Below are positions 21,459 to 29,886 of a DNA stretch of 64,000 nt, one piece after another. How positions within the stretch are numbered: position 1 is the first letter of the stretch; each line of letters starts with the position of its first letter. Source of the stretch: an uncultured Craurococcus sp. (GTDB lineage Bacteria; Pseudomonadota; Alphaproteobacteria; Acetobacterales; Acetobacteraceae). The notes beneath the pieces are model-generated. The model was not told the DNA's origin. It made no database searches and worked only from the letters and a program-made list of their open reading frames with translations. Position numbers and translations under genes: made by a program. The stretch lies in contig CADCTD010000150.1 of assembly GCA_902805545.1 (NCBI GenBank), forward strand, positions 1 to 64,000. The letters run 5' to 3'.

Positions 21459-22421
21459 CTACTCGATATGGATGTTGGCGAGGCGCGCGACCTCGCTGTT
21501 GACCGCGATCTCGCGCGGGATGCGCTGGCGGAACTCGGCCGGCCCCTCGCCTTCCACGACCCCGCCCGACTCCTCGATCCGGGCGATGATCTCCGGCCGG
21601 CGCAGCAGCCCCTGCACATCGGCCGCGATGCGGGCGACGAGCGCCTCGGGCAGGCCCGCAGGACCGGTGAAGCTGTACCAGGGCGAGGTGTCGCGGATCG
21701 GTACGCCCTGCTCAGCCATGGTCGGCACCTCGGGGAAGGCGCGGGAGCGGCGCGGGGCGGCGATGGCGAGCGGGCGGAGCTTGCCGTCGCGGGCGAGGCC
21801 GATGGCCCCCGAGAGCGTCGAGAAGGTGATCGGCACGCGGCCGCCCATCACGTCCTGCAAGGCCGGCACGGCGCCGCGATAGGGCACGTGCGTGAGCTCG
21901 ATCCCCGCCGCGCGCATGAACATCTCCGTGGCGAAATGGCCCGAGGTGGCCACGCCCGATGTCGCCGCGGCGAGGCCCGGCTGGCGCCGCGCAGCCGCGA
22001 CCACCTCCGCCAGGTTGCGGTAGGGCTGGTCGGCGCCGGTGAAGAGCACGGTCGGCGAGGAGTAGATGACGACGATCGGGGTGATGTCGCGCAGCGTGTC
22101 GAAGGGCAGCCGGGCGAAGACGGCGGGGTTGGTCGTCAGGTTGCTGGTGCAGAGCAGCAGCGTGTAGCCATCGGGCGGCGACTTCACCAGCGCCTCGGCC
22201 GCGATGTTCTGCGAGGCGCCGGGGCGGTTCTCCACCACCAGCGGCTGGCCCCAGAGCGCCTGCAGCGGCTCCTGCAGCAGGCGGGCGGCGAAGTCGGTCG
22301 GGCCGCCGGCGGGAAAGCCGACCAGCAGGCGGACCGGCCGGTCCGGCCAGGCCGGCTGGGCGCGGGCCGTGGCGGCAAGCGAAGCGCCGGCGGCGGCGAG
22401 CATCCCGCGTCGGTGAAGCAT
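21459..22421 (-). CDS. TTT solute-binding protein (TctC/Bug family)
   Basis: A 320-residue periplasmic receptor. An N-terminal signal (MLHRRGMLAAAGASLAATARA) precedes the mature WPDRPVRLLVGFPAGGPTDFAARL, the hallmark of Bug proteins; THVPYRGAVPALQDVMGG is a second family signature. Such receptors bind carboxylates and related small molecules for tripartite tricarboxylate transporters. No tctA or tctB lies beside it, which is common for this expanded family. It ends 16 bases from the convergent SDR gene. Confidence 0.92.
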   Translation of the reverse strand: MLHRRGMLAAAGASLAATARAQPAWPDRPVRLLVGFPAGGPTDFAARLLQEPLQALWGQPLVVENRPGASQNIAAEALVKSPPDGYTLLLCTSNLTTNPAVFARLPFDTLRDITPIVVIYSSPTVLFTGADQPYRNLAEVVAAARRQPGLAAATSGVATSGHFATEMFMRAAGIELTHVPYRGAVPALQDVMGGRVPITFSTLSGAIGLARDGKLRPLAIAAPRRSRAFPEVPTMAEQGVPIRDTSPWYSFTGPAGLPEALVARIAADVQGLLRRPEIIARIEESGGVVEGEGPAEFRQRIPREIAVNSEVARLANIHIE

Positions 22422-22553
22422 GGCGTCTCCCCGTGATGATCGTTGCCGCGAGCATTCGCCTTGCGGACCGGCCCGTCAAGCAAGCCCGAGCGGGGCAACC
22501 CCACCCCATGAGCCTCGTTCAGCGGGCCAGTCCAGCAACGCGAGGAGACGCGC

Positions 22554-22772
22554 ATGACGACGAAGGGCCTCGGTGGCCATTCCCCGGTCGACATCACCCA
22601 TCAGCTCAAGGGCCTGCACTTCCCCGCGCAGAAGCAGGACCTGGTGCAGCAGGCGAAGGGCAACGGCGCCGGCCAGGACATCATGCAGATGATCGATGCC
22701 ATGCCGGAGCGGGAATTCGCCAGCATCGCCGATGTCATGAAGGCAATGGGCGAGTTGAACCCGGACCGCTGA
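22554..22772 (+). CDS. DUF2795 domain protein
   Basis: A 72-residue hydrophilic protein: HSPVDITHQLKGLHFPAQKQ, then DLVQQAKGNGAGQDIMQMI and MPEREFASIADVMKAMGEL. This layout fits DUF2795, a small family of unknown role. The ATG at 22554 follows GAGGAGACGC. It is 13 bases upstream of the DJ-1/PfpI gene, so the two are probably co-expressed, perhaps in stress protection. Confidence 0.75.
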   Translation: MTTKGLGGHSPVDITHQLKGLHFPAQKQDLVQQAKGNGAGQDIMQMIDAMPEREFASIADVMKAMGELNPDR

Positions 22773-22785
22773 GGGGAGCCGCATC

Positions 22786-23340
22786 ATGGCGAATGAGTTG
22801 AACGGCCGCAGCGTCGCCGTGCTGGCGACGGATGGCGTCGAGCAGGTGGAGCTGACCGAGCCGGTGAAGGCGCTGAAGGCGGCCGGGGCGACGGTGCATG
22901 TCGTCTCGCCGCAGCAGGGCAGCCTGCAGGGCTGGAACCATCTCGACAAGGCGGACCCGATCCCGGTCGACCAGCCGCTCGAGGGGGCCGATCCCGCGCG
23001 CTATGATGCGCTGATGCTGCCGGGCGGGGTGGTCAACCCGGACCAGCTGCGGCTGCAGCCGAAAGCGATCGAGTTCATCCGGCACTTCGTCCAGAGTGGC
23101 AAGCCGATCGCCGCCATCTGCCACGGGCCCTGGACGCTGATCGATGCCGGCGGCGTCGCGGGGCGGCGGATGACGAGCTGGCCCTCGCTGAAGGCGGACC
23201 TTACCAATGCCGGGGCGCGGTGGGAGGATGCCGAGGTCGTCACCGACCGCGGCCTCGTCACCTCGCGCAGGCCGGACGACATCCCGGCCTTCAGCCGCAA
23301 GATGATCGAGGAATTCCGCGAGGGGCGGCACGCCGCCTGA
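22786..23340 (+). CDS. DJ-1/PfpI family protein
   Basis: A 184-residue class I glutamine-amidotransferase-like fold protein. The nucleophile elbow is AAICHGPWTLIDAG with the reactive Cys and following His, and VAVLATDGVEQVELTEP opens the Rossmann-like core. Members act as stress-response hydrolases, glyoxalases or deglycases; the exact activity is debated and cannot be read here. Its stop is 3 bases from the convergent metallo-beta-lactamase gene. Confidence 0.92.
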   Translation: MANELNGRSVAVLATDGVEQVELTEPVKALKAAGATVHVVSPQQGSLQGWNHLDKADPIPVDQPLEGADPARYDALMLPGGVVNPDQLRLQPKAIEFIRHFVQSGKPIAAICHGPWTLIDAGGVAGRRMTSWPSLKADLTNAGARWEDAEVVTDRGLVTSRRPDDIPAFSRKMIEEFREGRHAA

Positions 23341-23343
23341 CGG

Positions 23344-23982
23344 TCACGTCCTGAGGAAGGGATTGCTGCGCCGCTCCTGGCCGAAGCTCGAGCCCGGGCC
23401 GTGGCCGCAGAGGAAGGCGATGTCGTCGCCGAGCGGCAGCAGCTTCCCGTGGATGGCGGCGAGCAAGGCCTCCTGGTCGCCATAGGCGAAGTCGGTGCGC
23501 CCGACCGAGCCGCGGAACAGCACGTCCCCGACCACGGCGACGCGCAGTGCCGCCTGGACGAAGACGACATGCCCGGGCGTATGCCCCGGGCAGTGCAGCA
23601 CGCCGAAATCCTCGCCGCCAATCGGCACCGTGTCGCCCTCGGCAAGCCACTGGTCGGGCACCAGGTTGCGGGCCGCCATGCCGTATCTCGCGCCCTGCGC
23701 CTCGAGATCCTCGAGGAGGAAGGCATCGCGCCGGTCGGGGCCGATGACGGGCGGCGTGCCGGGCAGCGCCTCCTTGAGCTCCGCCGCGCCGCCGGCATGG
23801 TCCATATGGCCATGGGTGAGGAGAATGCTGTCGATGGCGAGCTTCAGCTCGCCGATGGCGGCGAGGATGCGGTCGACTTCTCCGCCCGGGTCGATGACGC
23901 TGCCGCGGAGGCTCGCCTCGTCCCAGAGCAGGGTGCAGTTCTGCTGGAAAGGCGTGACAGGGATGATGGCGGCTTTGAGCAT
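23344..23982 (-). CDS. Metallo-beta-lactamase-fold hydrolase (YcbL/GloB-like)
   Basis: A 212-residue single-domain MBL protein. The metal motif THGHMDHAGG (HxHxDH), the later histidine in VLHCPGHTPGHVVF, the bridging Asp in VVGDVLFRGSVGRTDF and the final LCGHGPGSSFGQER are all present. This set matches the short YcbL-like type II glyoxalases, which hydrolyse S-D-lactoylglutathione or related thioesters. The C-terminal glyoxalase II substrate domain is absent, so the substrate remains open. Confidence 0.88.
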   Translation of the reverse strand: MLKAAIIPVTPFQQNCTLLWDEASLRGSVIDPGGEVDRILAAIGELKLAIDSILLTHGHMDHAGGAAELKEALPGTPPVIGPDRRDAFLLEDLEAQGARYGMAARNLVPDQWLAEGDTVPIGGEDFGVLHCPGHTPGHVVFVQAALRVAVVGDVLFRGSVGRTDFAYGDQEALLAAIHGKLLPLGDDIAFLCGHGPGSSFGQERRSNPFLRT

Positions 23983-24058
23983 CGAGCGAGCCTAGGCACC
24001 CCTCCCCGTCCCGGCAAGCGGGCTGGACGGCGCGGCGCCGGAGACGCAGCCTTTCGCC

Positions 24059-24967
24059 ATGCCGGATTCGATGCGCGGCGGCGCGCTTCCGCCGAAGGCC
24101 GTGGGCCTGATGTTGCTGCTCTGCCTGGTCTGGGGGCTGAACCTGGTGGCGATGAAGCTCGGCAACCAGGGCATCCCGCCGGTGCTGCAGGCGGGGCTGC
24201 GTTCCACCATCGCCGCGGTGCTGCTGGTCGGCTGGTGCCGCTGGCGGGGGATCGGCTTCGGCCTCTGGCGGCGGGACGGGACGCTCTGGCCAGGGGTGGT
24301 GGCGGGGGTGCTCTTCGCCATCGAGTTCGTGGCGCTCTACATCGGCGTCGGGCTGACGACCGCCTCGCGCGGGGTGATCTTCCTCTACGGGGCGCCCTTC
24401 TTCGTGGCCCTCGGCGCGCATTGGCTGCTCCCGGATGACCGGCTGAGCCGGGCAAAGGCGCTCGGGCTGCTGGTCGCCTTCGGCGGGCTGGTGCTGGCCT
24501 TCTTCGAGGGGCTCTTCGCGCCCGCCGGGGAGCGGGCGCTGCTCGGCGACATGCTCTGCCTCGTGGCGGGGGCGCTCTGGGGCGCGACGACTGTGCTGGT
24601 GAAGGCCTCGGCGCTGCGCCGGGCGCCGGCGATGCTTGTTCTGCTCTACCAGCTCGCCGTCTCGGCGCCGCTGCTGCTCATCGTCTCGCCGCTGCTGGGC
24701 GAGGCCTGGCGCATCGATGCGCAGCCGCTGGTCATCGGGGCGCTGCTCTATCAGGCAGCAGGAATCGCGGGGGCGAGCTACGCCCTCTGGTTCTGGCTCG
24801 TCTCGCAATACTCCGCCTCGCGGCTCTCGGCTTTCAGCGTGCTGACGCCGATCTGCGGCGTCGCGGCCGGGGCACTGCTGCTGGATGAGCCGCTCGGGCC
24901 CTTCTTCGGGGTGGCGGTCGGGTTTGTCGCCCTGGGTCTCTGGCTGGTGAACCGGCCTGCCCGCTGA
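24059..24967 (+). CDS. EamA/DMT family transporter
   Basis: A 302-residue integral membrane protein with about ten hydrophobic segments arranged as two EamA repeats (first WGLNLVAMKLGNQGIPPV, second LLGDMLCLVAGALWGATTV). Members export or import metabolites such as amino acids; specificity is unknown. It is alone on the plus strand between the MBL gene and the urea transporter operon. Confidence 0.9.
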   Translation: MPDSMRGGALPPKAVGLMLLLCLVWGLNLVAMKLGNQGIPPVLQAGLRSTIAAVLLVGWCRWRGIGFGLWRRDGTLWPGVVAGVLFAIEFVALYIGVGLTTASRGVIFLYGAPFFVALGAHWLLPDDRLSRAKALGLLVAFGGLVLAFFEGLFAPAGERALLGDMLCLVAGALWGATTVLVKASALRRAPAMLVLLYQLAVSAPLLLIVSPLLGEAWRIDAQPLVIGALLYQAAGIAGASYALWFWLVSQYSASRLSAFSVLTPICGVAAGALLLDEPLGPFFGVAVGFVALGLWLVNRPAR

Positions 24968-25001
24968 GGCGGCGGCGCATGATGAAATGACCTGCATCTG
25001 C

Positions 25002-25071
25002 GTGCCGAATAGGCACATGTGGCCCGCGCCCGGGTGACGACAGCGCCGGAAGCACTGGCACGCATCTCGCA
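25002..25071 (+). promoter_or_regulatory. Sigma-54-like promoter with upstream palindrome for urtABCDE
   Basis: TGGCACG at 25056-25062, four bases, then TCGCA at 25067-25071 match the -24/-12 consensus TGGCACG-N4-TTGCA with one mismatch. It lies 131 bases before the urtA start. Upstream, GTGCC-GAATA-GGCAC (25002-25016) is a perfect palindrome with the 5-base centre typical of NtrC-type enhancer sites, though the half-site differs from the standard one. A nitrogen-controlled promoter for urea uptake fits established biology. This is a reading by eye. Confidence 0.55.
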
Positions 25072-25201
25072 AAGAGGTTCACGCAAACCGGCACCCTGCC
25101 CCGCGAGGTGCCCCGGCTGCTCGCCGCCGAGGCTGCACGGCTCCAGGGGCGCCATGCCCGCTGGATCGAAAGCCAAGGTCTGCCCAAGGAAGGAAGAACC
25201 G

Positions 25202-26446
25202 GTGACCGCAACCTCTCCCACGATGACACGGCGCGTGGCGCTGGGCGGCCTCGGCGCCGCGCTCGCCATGCCGGCCCTCCGTCCCGCCTTCGGCCAGGGC
25301 ACCCCGATCAAGGTCGGCGTTCTGCACTCCCTCTCCGGCACCATGGCGATCAGCGAAACGGCGCTGCGCGACACCGTACTCATGATGGTCGACTGGGTGA
25401 ACGCCAAGGGCGGCGTGATGGGCCGCAAGGTCGAGGCGGTGGTGGTCGACCCGGCCTCCAACTGGCCGCTCTTCGCCGAGAAGGCGCGCGAGCTGCTGCA
25501 GGTCCACAAGGTGGACGCGACCTTCGGCTGCTGGACCTCGGTCTCCCGCAAGTCCGTCCTCCCCGTCTTCGAGGAGCTGAACGGCATGCTCTTCTATCCC
25601 GTCCAGTACGAGGGCGAGGAGGAGAGCAGGAACATCTTCTACACCGGCGCCGCGCCGAACCAGCAGGCGATTCCGGCGGTGGAGTACCTGATGTCGGAGG
25701 ATGGCGGCGGGGCCAAGCGCATCGCCCTCCTCGGCACCGACTACGTCTACCCGCGCACCACCAACCGCATCCTGCGCGGCTTCCTCAAGTCGAAGGGCAT
25801 CGGCGAGGGGGATGTCATGGAGGAGTACACGCCCTTCGGCCACAGCGACTGGCAGGGCATCGTCGCGCGGGTGAAGCGCTTCGCCTCTGAGGGCAAGAAG
25901 ACGGCCATCGTCTCGACGATCAACGGCGATGCCAACGTCCCCTTCTACCGCGAGCTGGGCAACCAGGGCATCAAGGCCGAGGACCTCCCCTGCGTCGCCT
26001 TCTCGGTCGGCGAGGAGGAGCTGGCGGGCATCGATACCAGGCCGCTGGTCGGCCACCTGGCCGCATGGAACTACTTCATGTCCGTCCCCGGCACGCCGAA
26101 TGCCGAGTTCAAGCAGCTCTGGCAGAGCTACATCAAGAACCCGAGGCGCGTCACCAACGACCCGATGGAGGCCACCTATACCGGCTTCCGCATGTGGACC
26201 CAGGCCGTCGAGAAGGCCAGGTCCACCAAGGTCGACGACGTGCGGGCGGCGATGATCGGCCAGAAGCTGATGGCACCCTGCGGCTATGAGGAGGAGATGC
26301 TGCCGAACCATCACCTCTCGAAGCCGGTGCTGATCGGCGAGGTGCAGGCCGACGGCCAGTTCAACATCGTCTGGAAGACGCCGAATGCGGTGAAGGCGGA
26401 GAACTGGTCGCCCTTCATCCCCGAGAATGCGAACCGGCGCCGCTGA
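25202..26446 (+). CDS. urtA: Urea ABC transporter substrate-binding protein
   Basis: A 414-residue periplasmic receptor. A twin-arginine-like signal (MTRRVALGGLGAALAMPAL) leads to the mature GTPIKVGVLHSLSGTMAISE, the standard UrtA opening; FEELNGMLFYPVQYEGEEES and GTDYVYPRTTNRILRGFL are further UrtA signatures distinguishing it from amino-acid receptors. The GTG at 25202 is preceded by AAGGAAGGA; an internal ATG at 25223 lacks a site. It is the first gene of urtABCDE. Confidence 0.95.
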   Translation: MTATSPTMTRRVALGGLGAALAMPALRPAFGQGTPIKVGVLHSLSGTMAISETALRDTVLMMVDWVNAKGGVMGRKVEAVVVDPASNWPLFAEKARELLQVHKVDATFGCWTSVSRKSVLPVFEELNGMLFYPVQYEGEEESRNIFYTGAAPNQQAIPAVEYLMSEDGGGAKRIALLGTDYVYPRTTNRILRGFLKSKGIGEGDVMEEYTPFGHSDWQGIVARVKRFASEGKKTAIVSTINGDANVPFYRELGNQGIKAEDLPCVAFSVGEEELAGIDTRPLVGHLAAWNYFMSVPGTPNAEFKQLWQSYIKNPRRVTNDPMEATYTGFRMWTQAVEKARSTKVDDVRAAMIGQKLMAPCGYEEEMLPNHHLSKPVLIGEVQADGQFNIVWKTPNAVKAENWSPFIPENANRRR

Positions 26447-26498
26447 GCATGGCGGCGGCGCCGGCGGCTTCCCGGCGCCGCCTTTCCTGAAAGTCGAC

Positions 26499-28058
26499 AT
26501 GAGACAGCTCCTCCTGGCCCTGGGCCTGATGCTCTGGCTGGCGCTGCCGGCCAGGGCACAGGACGCCTTCACCGCCGCGCTGCCCGGCCTTGCCGGCGGC
26601 TTCAGCGATATCGCCACCTCGGTCGAGCAGCTCGGCGTGCTGGGCGACCCGCGGGCGCTGCCCGTGCTGCGGGCGCTGCAGGAGGGCAGGCTGCAGAGGA
26701 CGGCGGATGGGCGGGTGCTGCTGCCGGGCGGCATCGACGCGGCGACCGGCCAGGCTGCCGATGCCGCGGCGGCGGAGACGGTGCGGCTGAACAACCGGGT
26801 GCGGCAGGCGCTGCGCGGGGCGCTCGGTCGGCTGCAGCTCGTCTCGCCGGATGCGGCGGAGCGCGGCGCGGCGGCGGAGGCCATCTTCCGCGCACGGAGC
26901 GCCGAGGACGTGCCGCTGCTGCAGGCCGCCATCGCGCGCGAGGCGGATGCGGGCGTGCGCGCGAAGATGGTGCTGGCGCTGGCCGCGGCGCAGCTCGTCG
27001 CCCCCGATGAGGAGGCGAAGCGGGCGGCGGTGGCGCGGCTCGGCGCGGCGGGGGCGGCCGAGGCGCGGGCGCTGCTGCTGGAGGCGCGGGCGTCCAATCC
27101 GGACATGGCGACGGCGATCGACGTTTCGGTCGCCACCATCGACCGGGCGCTGTCCATCCGCCGCGCGGCGGAGACGCTGTTCCAGGGCCTCTCGCTCGGC
27201 TCGGTCCTGCTGCTCGCGGCACTGGGTCTCGCCGTCACCTTCGGCGTCATGGGCGTGATCAACATGGCGCATGGCGAGTTCGTCATGCTCGGCGCCTATG
27301 CCACCTTCGTCGTGCAGGAAGCCTGCCGCGGCACCCCCTGGCTCGCGCCCTGGTCGCTGCCGCTCTCGGTGCCGGCGGCCTTCCTGGTCGCGGCGGCGGC
27401 CGGGGCGGTGCTGGAGCGGGGGCTGATCCGGCATCTTTACGGACGGCCGCTCGAGACGCTGCTGATGACCTTCGGCGTCGGGATGATCCTGCAGCAGGCG
27501 GTGCGGGTCGCCTTCGGGGCGCAGAACCGGGAGGTGATCTCGCCAGCCTGGATGCAGGGCACGCTGATGCTGCCGGGCGGCGTCGCCGTCACGCAGAACC
27601 GGCTCTGGATCATCGTCTTCGGCATCGCCGTGCTGCTGCTGGTGGTCGCGGCCATCCGCTTCACCCGCTTCGGGCTCGAGATGCGGGCGGTGGTGCAAAA
27701 CCGGCGGATCGCGGCGACCATGGGCATCCGCACCGGGCGGGTGGATGCGCTGACCTTCGCCTTCGGGTCGGGTATCGCCGGCATGGCGGGGGTGGCGGTC
27801 AGCCAGATCGACAATGTCTCGCCCAATCTCGGCACGGGCTACATCATCGACAGCTTCATGGTCGTCGTCTTCGGCGGCGTCGGCTCGCTGACGGGGACGC
27901 TGGTGGGGGCCCTGACGCTCGGCGTCGTCAACAAGGTGCTGGAGCCTTATGCGGGGGCGGTGCTGGCCAAGGTCTTCGTCCTCGTCGCCATCATGCTGTT
28001 CATCCAGCGGCGGCCGAGGGGGCTCTTCGCGCTCAAGGGCAGGGCGGCGGAATCATGA
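26499..28058 (+). CDS. urtB: Urea ABC transporter permease UrtB
   Basis: A 519-residue permease. After a signal peptide (MRQLLLALGLMLWLALPARA) comes a helical, HEAT-like extracytoplasmic domain (LGDPRALPVLRALQEG) to about residue 220, a UrtB-specific extension not found in LivH. The membrane domain follows (GVMGVINMAHGEFVMLGAYATF, GSLTGTLVGALTLGVVN). It lies 52 bases after urtA and overlaps urtC by ATGA. Confidence 0.95.
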   Translation: MRQLLLALGLMLWLALPARAQDAFTAALPGLAGGFSDIATSVEQLGVLGDPRALPVLRALQEGRLQRTADGRVLLPGGIDAATGQAADAAAAETVRLNNRVRQALRGALGRLQLVSPDAAERGAAAEAIFRARSAEDVPLLQAAIAREADAGVRAKMVLALAAAQLVAPDEEAKRAAVARLGAAGAAEARALLLEARASNPDMATAIDVSVATIDRALSIRRAAETLFQGLSLGSVLLLAALGLAVTFGVMGVINMAHGEFVMLGAYATFVVQEACRGTPWLAPWSLPLSVPAAFLVAAAAGAVLERGLIRHLYGRPLETLLMTFGVGMILQQAVRVAFGAQNREVISPAWMQGTLMLPGGVAVTQNRLWIIVFGIAVLLLVVAAIRFTRFGLEMRAVVQNRRIAATMGIRTGRVDALTFAFGSGIAGMAGVAVSQIDNVSPNLGTGYIIDSFMVVVFGGVGSLTGTLVGALTLGVVNKVLEPYAGAVLAKVFVLVAIMLFIQRRPRGLFALKGRAAES

Positions 28059-29149
28059 GCGCATCCCTCGCGGTACCCGTGCCCGGCGGATCCGGGCGGA
28101 TGACGCTGCGGCTCGTGCTGATCGGCGCGGTGCTGGTGCTGGCGGCGCTGCCGGCGCTCAACCGGCTGCCGGCGGAGAATGCGCTGCACGTCTCCGACTT
28201 CATCGTCAGCATCGCCGGCAAGTGGATCACCTACGCGGTCCTTGCGCTGGCGATCGACCTGGCCTGGGGTTATGCGGGCATTCTCTCGCTCGGGCATGGC
28301 GCCTTCTTTGCCCTCGGCGGCTATGCGATCGGGATGCATCTGATGCGGCTGATCGGGCCGCGCGGCGTCTACGGCCATCCGGTGCTGCCGGATTTCATGG
28401 TCTTCCTCGGCTACAAGGAACTTCCCTGGTACTGGCTGGGCTTCGACCACTTCCCCTTCGCCATCCTGATGGCGATGCTTGTGCCGGGGGTGCTGGCGGG
28501 GGTGGTTGGCTACCTCGCCTTCCGCAGCCGGATCACGGGCGTCTACCTCTCCATCATCACCCAGGCGCTGACCTATGCGCTGATGCTGGCCTTCTTTCGC
28601 AACGACATGGGCTTCGGCGGCAATAACGGCTTCACCGACTTCAAGGAGCTGCTGGGCATGCCGCTGAACACCGCGGCGGCGCGGGGCGCGCTGTTCTATG
28701 CCTCGCTGCTGCTGCTGCTCGGGGCGCTCTGGATCTGCTCGCGCGTCACCCGCTCGAAACTGGGTCGGGTACTGGTCGCCATCCGCGATGCGGAAAGCCG
28801 GGCGCGCTTCCTCGGCTATGACGTGACGCAGCACAAGCTCTTCGTCTTCGTCCTCTCGGCGATGATCGCGGGGCTCGCAGGGGCGCTCTACGTGCCGCAG
28901 GTGGGCATCATCAACCCGGGCGAGTTCAGCCCGGGGAACAGCATCGAGGCGGTGATCTGGGTGGCGGTCGGCGGTCGGGGGACGCTGGTGGGGGCGCTGC
29001 TCGGGGCCTTCTCGGTCAATGCGCTCAAGACCTGGCTGACGACCGTCGCGCCCGACCTCTGGCTCTTCGCGCTCGGCGGGTTGTTCGTGGCGGTGACGCT
29101 GTTCCTGCCGCGGGGACTGATCGGGCTGTTCTCGAGGGCGCAAAGGTGA
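28055..29149 (+). CDS. urtC: Urea ABC transporter permease UrtC
   Basis: A 364-residue LivM-type inner-membrane permease with about ten hydrophobic segments. Signatures are WGYAGILSLGHGAFFALGGYAI, MGFGGNNGFTDFKELLG and GLAGALYVPQVGIINPGEF; the last two match UrtC rather than LivM. It overlaps urtB by four bases at its start and urtD by four bases (GTGA) at its end, so translation of the subunits is coupled. Confidence 0.95.
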   Translation: MSASLAVPVPGGSGRMTLRLVLIGAVLVLAALPALNRLPAENALHVSDFIVSIAGKWITYAVLALAIDLAWGYAGILSLGHGAFFALGGYAIGMHLMRLIGPRGVYGHPVLPDFMVFLGYKELPWYWLGFDHFPFAILMAMLVPGVLAGVVGYLAFRSRITGVYLSIITQALTYALMLAFFRNDMGFGGNNGFTDFKELLGMPLNTAAARGALFYASLLLLLGALWICSRVTRSKLGRVLVAIRDAESRARFLGYDVTQHKLFVFVLSAMIAGLAGALYVPQVGIINPGEFSPGNSIEAVIWVAVGGRGTLVGALLGAFSVNALKTWLTTVAPDLWLFALGGLFVAVTLFLPRGLIGLFSRAQR

Positions 29150-29883
29150 GCGAGCCGGTCCTCTATCTCGACGGCGTCTCGGTCGTCTTCGACGGCTTCA
29201 AGGCGCTGAACGGCCTCTCCCTCATCGTGGATGCAGGGGAGTTGCGCGCCATCATCGGCCCGAACGGCGCCGGCAAGACGACGATGATGGATGTCATCAC
29301 CGGCAAGACGCGGCCGACCGCCGGCGTGGTGCGCTTCCGCAGGCACGACCTGACGAAGCTCGACGAGGCGAGCATCGCCAATCTCGGCATCGGCCGGAAG
29401 TTCCAGAAGCCGACGATGTTCGATGCGCTGACGGTCTTCGAGAACCTCGAGCTTGCGCTGAAGGCGCCGCGGGGGCCCCTGGCCTGCCTGCGCTGGGTGC
29501 TGACGGGCGAGGCGCGCCGGAGGATCGAGGCGGTGATGGAGGAGGTCGGGCTCGCGGCGCGGGCGCACGACCGGGCGGCGATCCTCTCGCACGGCCAGCG
29601 GCAATGGCTCGAGATCGGCATGCTGCTGATGCAGGACCCGGAGCTGCTGCTGGTGGATGAGCCGGTGGCAGGGATGACCGACCAGGAGACCGAGCATACC
29701 GCCGCCCTCCTCGTCCGCATCGCGGGGAGGCGGAGCGTCGTCGTCGTCGAGCACGACCTGGAATTCGTCCGCGCCCTCGGGAGCAAGGTGACGGTGCTGT
29801 GCGAGGGCTCGATGCTCTCCGAGGGCAGCATCGACCATGTGCAGAACGACCCGCGGGTCGTCGAAGTCTATCTGGGGCGGTGA
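29146..29883 (+). CDS. urtD: Urea ABC transporter ATP-binding protein UrtD
   Basis: A 245-residue LivG-type ATPase. Walker A is GPNGAGKTT, the signature motif is degenerate (LSHGQRQWLEIG), Walker B is LLLVDEPVAGMTD and the switch histidine lies in VVVEHDLEFV. The insertion MFDALTVFENLELALK is typical of the branched-chain/urea group. The start is GTG at 29146, inside the urtC stop. It pairs with UrtE to power urea import. Confidence 0.95.
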   Translation: MSEPVLYLDGVSVVFDGFKALNGLSLIVDAGELRAIIGPNGAGKTTMMDVITGKTRPTAGVVRFRRHDLTKLDEASIANLGIGRKFQKPTMFDALTVFENLELALKAPRGPLACLRWVLTGEARRRIEAVMEEVGLAARAHDRAAILSHGQRQWLEIGMLLMQDPELLLVDEPVAGMTDQETEHTAALLVRIAGRRSVVVVEHDLEFVRALGSKVTVLCEGSMLSEGSIDHVQNDPRVVEVYLGR

Positions 29884-29886
29884 GCG

